The position numbers and the translations under genes were made by a program. The notes beneath the pieces are model-generated. The model saw nothing but the letters and a program-made list of their open reading frames with translations. It did not search any database and was not told the origin of the DNA. Shown piece after piece: positions 57,424 to 64,000 of a stretch of DNA of 64,000 bases. How positions within the stretch are numbered: position 1 is the stretch's first letter; each line of letters starts with the position of its first letter. The stretch comes from Echinococcus granulosus (Eukaryota > Platyhelminthes > Cestoda > Cyclophyllidea > Taeniidae), in the NCBI RefSeq assembly GCF_000524195.1, contig NW_020170471.1, positions 112,470 through 176,469 of the forward strand, in the 5' to 3' direction.

Positions 57424-57719
57424 CTGATTTTTCGTTTTGGATTGATTAATTTTGACATTTGTTTACCATTTTTAAAGGAAATCGTGACGGAAATTTAGAG
57501 CTATTAATTAAATGCTTGGTTAAATTTGGTGTGAAAAACCTCACGATGGAGAATGGTGGTGCTACCTCAATGAGTAGAGCAGTCGATGTGAGGAGAGGTA
57601 TTAGGTGTTCGGCTCCACAACATCCCATCGAGCCCACGTCTTAATAAACCCCACTTAATTTGTGTTTTTTGTGGGAAAATTCTTTTTTTCTGATAGTGTA
57701 CGACTATTGTTTAACTAAA

Positions 57720-60700
57720 TTGATGAATAAGAGGGCACTTGAATTTCATTGGGCAGTGCCCCGTCATGTCATGTCTGAATGAAATGAAAAACAAGATGCT
57801 CAATTGGGGCTAAAAATGACATGAAGATAATCTGTCAAGAAGAGCGGTGACATGATCAGATATTACATAAATTGTCACACTAACATTCGACAGGACATGA
57901 GACATCAAATTAGGCCCCTCCACTTTAAGTGTTGTGAGAATCTGTAGCGCCTTGAGTCCCCTCAAGGTCGTGTCAAGTCAAAGGAGGATGGTAAAACATA
58001 CGTTACCAACGTACAGGAGAGTTGCGAGGTCTGAAAGCTATGCCCCAGAGGGAAATTAGTTGTGGAGATTAAAGTGCCCGCATGGTTCAGCGTACGCATT
58101 TAAACAAATGCCGCATCAGCTTTTAATTAATCAAATACGTAGATCAATGTCAAGGTTTTAAGTCAAATAAACAAAGAAACCGAGAGACCGGTGATATATG
58201 CGGCGCGAGGAGAGTCCCCTGTGACTTAAGGAACGTGGAGGATGGGATGAGGCGCTCTCTCGCTCATCCCATTCCCTCCCCTCCTGAAGTCTAAATTCCC
58301 CCATAGACGCGTTGTGCTACGGCATGGAATTCTGTATTGACTTGCAAGAATAGGTGATATGATCAGTCTTGGTTGTCTCAGAGGGTGAAAAATTTGCCAG
58401 GTAGACAGATCGGAGCACAAACGATGCGTGACTCAAAAGTGTGTGATGAGTGAATCGTATTGGGACTGCCAACGATGATCACGTTGGTTTAACTTTGCAA
58501 GCCAAAATTTGGTAGCCTTTGAAGCTAGTCATCATTATCTTCTCGCACGTGAGTGAGGCCCACATGCTTCGACTGGATCACTGCCTTCACCTTCCCATTT
58601 CCATTAACGTGGGTGCGTGTGAATGAGATGGATTGTCATGATTCACGTGAAACACTGCTGAAAGTCGCGCTTACTACATCATTGCACCATTAAGGGGGCA
58701 TGAACGCAATGCAGTAGCCTTTGATGAGTGATTCATCACCAGAGTCACATTGCCCCAAGCATTAGTGGGAGTTACCTTCTACTATCGCATACCACACCCC
58801 CGCAGGCTAGACAAAAAAAGCTGGCTCACTGATTCGAGTCTACAATGCTAGCATCCGAGTTTACCTTCCTTAGTAAATCAGACTAAACGGAATCACCTCC
58901 ATCAGGCGGACCTGACACTTGGTGAGAGTAGAGAGCACACCAACGATGGGTAACAGCCCCGATAGCTTTGCGCGTAACTACACTTGATAATGCCTTCATT
59001 GGGAATCGTTTCTTGAGTTGCTACTTTGAATCTACCCTTCAGTGAGGCGAAAGAGACTTAGATGCCTTGATGAGGTTGTAAGATGCAGAGATTTGGAGAA
59101 AACTCCATTTTATGCAGTGGTCAAAACCTCCTCATAGTTAAACAGTTACAACGGATGGATTTCCACCAGAACACAGTGATCCTCCCCCGTGAATTTTTAT
59201 TTAACAAGCTGACCTCCAGAGCACTAGAGGATGATCGACCGTCACAGCCTACGACACCAATGAATGCAACGAAACAGCATAGATTGGTAAAGAACACGCG
59301 TCACTCATTTGCGACCTCTGGAGTCAGATAACAAAACTGAGGCGACTTACATGTGCAGCCCTGACAGCGAGGGCATGGAGGTGGAGACTTTGTAGGAGCG
59401 AGTCAATTGTTTTAAAGAATTACGCCTGGTTGCGTCAGAACCTAACAACTAACGACAAGAAGGAGCACCTAACACAACAACCAAGATTTCCTGCATTCTT
59501 TTAAGTGTCGCAAGAACCTGCTCATAAAAGTGGACTTTCAAAGCCATCTAGACACAAGTTCATCAATATCCATGTTAAAAAAAGTGGAAAAAAAAACTTC
59601 TCTTCGTCACAGGTTTCAACCCAACCCTCAACTCTGGAAGAAGCAATCAATCAAGGCCATCGAAGTTGAAAAAAACAAAGAAGTGCTCATGTATTAACAA
59701 AGTACAAGATAGGTAAGTAGAGAAGACAGGAAGATAGCGAGACTAAAAGGGATGGAAGGGGAGGCGGGGGGGGGAGGGGAGGACGGCTACAAATGAATGC
59801 ATTCTGGCCTATAAAACAGAGCCAAAACTACTACACACACACACACACACACACATGCACAATCGTTTGTCGGTAATGAAAGAAAGTGAATTAATGAATG
59901 ATGAGCTGGGTGAGGGCAGGGACGGGGGGCTGAAGACAAGGGATTATTGCACTGGTGAAGAGATATTGCACCGTAGACGAGTGTAAAATGCCAAATCACG
60001 CGCGCTGATCATTTGTGAACAGTCAATGCGTGCGTTGAAACACGAGGTAGATTTTCGGCAGTAATGCAGACACTGAAAATGAGCGGAAAAAAAAACACAA
60101 AAGATCAAAATTGCATTGTACTTTGAAATATCTCCACAAAACGTATGACCAACTTTTGAGGCATTATAAAGAGTTCATTTGGGGTTGAATTATACCCGTA
60201 TTTCGTTTGATAGTTGTAGAACACGTGCCAACAAAACTAAACTGACAATATCGTGAACTATGAAACAAGGACCGATTTCATACGGTGGTAAGGACCTTTC
60301 TCAAGTCAAATTGCTCCAATTCATTCTGATACATGACATGGCATAAGTCAATGAAAAACAGCGACGATTGCGCCCACGAGTGAGAGAGTGATTACGAAAT
60401 CTCGGATCAAGGGATGCATTGCAGCGAGACAGATTATTAAACTGGTGCTGATGCCAAAAGACAACTCCAGGGTACATTGTAAAAAGAGTGGGGCCAAAAG
60501 GTATAGCTGAAAATGTGTGCATTATGTGAAGACGAAGACATCAATCATATTCAAAGAGTTCAACGAGTTATCAGGTGCCTTGACAATCACCCTCCCATCG
60601 AATACATATTGCCACCACCGCCCATTAAGTAGTTTATAAACCTCACACAAATACACTGAACCTCAGAAAAAAAGAAGCACACTACAGTTGGCCTGTCAAC

Positions 60701-62550
60701 TGTCAGCTATGAAATAGTGGAAACCGGAGTCACACTCACCTGCTATCGGAGACATCAAACACACACACACAAACACACATTTAAGACAGGGAAGGCAGAT
60801 AAAAGACCGCGATTTATCAGTCCGCAAAATTCTCCACACTCGATAGGGTGGAGTAGTAGGTAGGGGCAATAGCAAAAGAAAACCAAAAACTACCAACCAT
60901 CAAGAGAGAAAGCCTGCAACACAGTAGGCGTAATATGAGTGAAAAATGCAAATTAGGATGATCTTTGCTTCTTTCTTCCTTCCTGCCTACCTGGCTGCCT
61001 TTCGCTGTTCGGCGTGGGCCAAGAATTTGCATACACGCGAAGCCGATGAAGTGTGTGTGTAGGCATGTGCAGTAGACGTGTATCTCTGTCCGTGTGTTTA
61101 TAGTGCGTGGCAGACCAACTAAATTCACTTCTCGCCTACCCCTTGCCTCAAGAAGAGGGGAAAAAATCACATATAAATTAGGCTAGTTTGATGCATTTTG
61201 TCGTTACCCATTACCACCACTACCACCACTGTGGTCCTGCACCACACCACTTGGGACAAATTAAGTTGTCAACATGATTGAAAAAAAAAAACAGTGCGTA
61301 AGACAGACAAATGTGGTGGTGGCCCAATTCCACCCTCCATCACCTTGCCGTGTCAATAAACCCAGTGGATTAAAATACAGCCCAAATTTCATCGTAGAAA
61401 ACTCCATTAGCTGCGTAATTTGTCATTTTTTGTAAAAGAGCAAATCACGGGAAAAGTGCTTCCTCGAATCTAAATGAAAACGAGGAAAAAATCTACCATG
61501 GCACTGTAAATACAGAATTGACCAATCCACTTCCCCAAAAGGAGGAAAAATGCTCCCAAATCATTAAGTATGTCAAAGTTCAAAAGGAAAAAGGGAAAGT
61601 AGCAACAAAAAAACTAACTTCTTGTAGACTCGGTAGTTAATTTGCAAGACGACAAAAGGTGGAGCTTGGGTGAAAAAGCGAAGTTAGTTTTGACTCTATT
61701 ACCCTGAAGTGTAGCCAATCAGAGGGCTGGACCCTCTATTAGCAGGGCTATTGGACCACGGATCCAAAAACAGGAAGAGGAAGGAAGGGAGTAAGTGTAT
61801 AACCGGATTTACCTTCTTGAATAATTAATAGGAGAAAATGAAAGTCTTGGATTTTCAACTCCTGAGTGAGTAGAAGTAGCCTAATTAGAATACCCTAATC
61901 GTTTACCATTACAGAATTTGGGGAGAGGGGAGGGGATAGAAAGTGGAAGAGAATTACTAACCACGATAAGGCTGATAGCAAAGTAGATGAATTTCAGTGA
62001 TTTGGGATGAATTAGAGATTCGCTGAGTGAAGTAAGAGTTGTCACATCCAAACCTCCAACTGTCTCGCCCCCACCTTCTCTTCCCTTCTCCCCCCCTCCC
62101 GCTGAAAGCGCGTGCCCGAAGCATTTTGCTGGGGAATTAAAAAACTTGTAAACACCAACCGCCATCGCAAAAAAGGAGACGAGTTTGTTTAAGAGCCACT
62201 AAAATTCGCTCAAACCATCAAAAATAAAATCAGTATAAAGCTCGAAGCATCCACAAAAAGGAGAAGAGTAAGAAAGAACACATATTCTGCAACGAAGCAA
62301 TTTACCCTGAGGACTAGAAAGAAAGAAAACAAGAAAAGGTGATATTTTGAAGGAAGTCACCACTGTAAAGTGCGCTCAGTTAACTTTTAAAAGGAAAGGG
62401 CAATCTTAATTACAGGTAATTACCACCAACTTTAGCTATGCCAAACCAAAATAGTAGAAAGTAATTACCAAATCTGGAGAGACAACACAAGTAAAATGAC
62501 CTGCCAAGAAAGGTGGCTTGTCTACCTACCTGCAGAAAAACAAGAGAACC
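57720..62550. other. Gene-poor spacer
   Basis: No gene supported. It contains TGTAGCGCCTTGAG at 57943 (see the inverted repeat at 53971), purine-rich tracts near 59740-59790 and 61750-61790, and an AC microsatellite at 59832. Open frames are short and unconvincing. Confidence 0.4.
59832..59854. repeat. (AC)n microsatellite
   Basis: AC dinucleotide run next to a G-rich tract (59764-59782). Confidence 0.9.
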
Positions 62551-62552
62551 GG

Positions 62553-63059
62553 ATGTCCCGGGTGGATGAAAGAAGGTGAAGATTTGAAATGAAGGGTCAG
62601 CTCCACAAAAAAAGTGAGGCAGCTTCAACTGCCTTCAGTGGAAGACGAAGCAAGAGGCTCAAAATATGCGTCAAGGCACATTAAAAAGAAAGTTAACCCC
62701 AGCTGAAAACACATCAAGTGGGTCGGAGACACTCGAAAAAGAGGAAAAGACCGGCCGAAGGTAAGTTTCAGACCTGCAGAAATGAGAAGAGGGACAGATT
62801 TAAAACATCGAATGACGTTCTGATGGAGCGAATAGCATGCGAGCATTACACAATTTATGAAGAACAACTAAATGAGTGTGCTTTGAGGGGAAGAAACGCC
62901 TTAGCACCAGAATTTGAAGAATTGTTACGAGATCTGGGCGGGGCGGAGCTACTGAGGTTAACCTTCAGCCAAAACTACCTAATCCATCCACCGGGAAGGC
63001 ACCGGTTGACGGGTTTGACAACACTGGAAACCGACATTCGCAACTTCCTGCTAAGCTAA
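62553..63059 (+). CDS. Small unassigned protein with 37-nt intron, 118-145 aa
   Basis: The core is two exons: ATG at 62666 (reads MRQGTLKRKLTPAEN) to 62760 with a strong donor CGAAG|GTAAGT, then a 37-nt intron, then 62798-63059. The phase joins (2/1) and the frame ends in TAA. The second exon gives 87 codons, including LMERIACEHYTIYEEQLNE, FEELLRDLGGAELLRL and a C-terminal LTGLTTLETDIRNFLLS, helix-rich in look. A further 5' exon (62553-62575, starting MSRVDER, intron of 47 nt with a poor acceptor) would extend it to about 145 aa. The N-terminal part is Lys/Glu-rich. No domain recognised. Its 3' end faces that of a minus-strand gene 130 nt away. Confidence 0.5.
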
Positions 63060-63186
63060 GGCCTTTTCGCATATACTAGACCCACACAGTTAATGCAACT
63101 CTCTAAAAGAAAGGCGAGAATATATTTGGTTGGGAAGAAAAGTTCACATTTTTTTCTTTCTAGCCTCGTTTTCTAACAACAATGAA

Positions 63187-63823
63187 CTATTGAGCAGGTG
63201 ATGATGCACTTGCGCCCACAAAAGAACACAACACGGAGACAGCTTCCGCTGTTACCCTTGTTGGTGCGGCTGCACTTTTACCGGAGGTCATAACACCCGC
63301 ATTGGGAGTTTTTTCTGCGGAGACCGTCAAGTTGATGGACGTGTGCCAGTCAGTGAGTAAATGTTTGAGGACGTTGCCTAGACTTTTTTTCCTACAAAAA
63401 ACCAAACCGCCAGTTGGACAGATTCACCGACAGAGTGCTACACCGAAGGGGTATTGAGCACCACAACCCGAAGAAGTTTTAGCATTCAAACAGGCCAAAA
63501 AAAGTTGACCATTACGTCCAAATTGAAAAGCTCCTACACAGTTTGCAACCAGTTATCCACCAAAAAGGGTGGAAAAAAAGCACGCCACACATTAGTGTCG
63601 CCAAATGTAGGCAAGAAAATGAGTTTACAGGCCTGTTTACACACCATACCTGTAAAAGGGAGGCCACATCGCAATTTAACTATCACCCAAAGCACTTCCA
63701 CACACTTTGTGGGTGACGAGATTGGAGTGAAATGCGGACAAAGCCAACCATTCACAGTATGAATTCATAATTGCCAATTTGACGATGGAAATATCACCGA
63801 GAAATATGGGAAAAGCACGACCT
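63187..63823 (-). CDS. 3' exons of an unassigned minus-strand gene, partial
   Basis: Four minus-strand exons join in phase: 63687-63823, 63584-63649, 63428-63533 and 63187-63391, ending in TAG. The introns are 37, 50 and 36 nt with pyrimidine-rich acceptors (CGCTTAG, CCCTTTTACAG, ACTGTGTAG, TTTTTTGTAG). The product reads FPIFLGDISIVKLAIMNSY, then LIFLPTFGDTNVWRAF, FGRNGQLFLACLNA and KKSLGNVLKHLLTDWH, with a low-complexity Ala/Ser/Thr tail. The alternating hydrophobic pattern might come from beta-sheet, but no family was recognised. The 5' part lies beyond 63823, towards or past the window end. A competing plus-strand frame (63454-63762) is Lys/Thr/Ser-rich without motifs. Donors here are weak, so confidence is moderate. 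Confidence 0.4.
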
Positions 63824-64000
63824 CTAAGCGATATGAAAAGTGCGGAAATTAGGAAAGGTGGCAGAAGAGGTGGTAAAATCCATAACCATGTAAAAAATGT
63901 ACTAAGAGGAACATTGGATACTGAATTTTCAACATTGCTATGTAGGAGGGAGGGAAAGAAAATTCATCACACATGGAAAGAGGCGAACACACCCACACAC

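Noticed and set aside
57459..57644. Open frame ending next to AATAAA at 57643
   Set aside because: It could be a terminal exon after an acceptor-like TTTTTAAAG, but no donor in the 439-aa gene fits, and that gene already has a stop and a poly(A) signal.
63454..63762. Plus-strand open frame of 102 codons
   Set aside because: Lys/Ser/Thr-rich with no ATG at its start. The opposite strand gives a better, splice-consistent model.

Overview
The window looks like nuclear DNA of a flatworm, most likely a tapeworm (cestode). It is AT-rich, its genes are split by a mix of very short introns (about 36-60 nt) and introns of several hundred nt, and gene density is low with long AT-rich spacers and microsatellites. 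A 100-base run of N (16511-16610) marks an assembly gap. The species cannot be fixed from the sequence alone. Every exon boundary below was read by hand from splice signals and phase; nothing was aligned or searched.

Four gene models are well supported. (1) A plus-strand SR-protein kinase of the SRPK family, 11 exons, 1166-6952, 1067 aa. (2) A minus-strand membrane-anchored bZIP transcription factor of the CREB3/OASIS family, 49307-46421, with a possible alternative lumenal exon down to 45704. (3) A minus-strand ESCRT-III subunit of the CHMP1 type, 51934-51275, two exons. (4) A plus-strand single-exon gene, 55916-57235, encoding a 439-aa acidic protein with a possible PH/PTB-like N-terminal fold that I cannot assign to a named family.

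Several weaker models rest on splice signals and reading-phase continuity only: a small four-exon minus-strand gene (53232-52292), a small plus-strand gene with a 37-nt intron (about 62553-63059), the 3' end of a minus-strand gene entering from the right edge (63823-63187), and a small plus-strand gene ending at 45562 with AATAAA just after its stop. The last two pairs face their neighbours tail to tail.

The stretch 7.7-44.7 kb has no convincing complete gene. It holds microsatellites, a pair of diverged dispersed repeats (about 9.07 and 11.38 kb), the gap, and scattered exon-like pieces. Some of those resemble Ig, FN3, cysteine-rich or laminin-G segments of cell-surface or muscle proteins. 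They could be exons of a long-intron gene, decayed gene pieces, or chance, and are given as leads.

No operon-like linkage is visible. The recognised products act in separate housekeeping processes: splicing-factor phosphorylation, ER-linked transcription and membrane scission. I saw no CRISPR array, rRNA, tRNA, intact transposase or reverse transcriptase, or viral gene.
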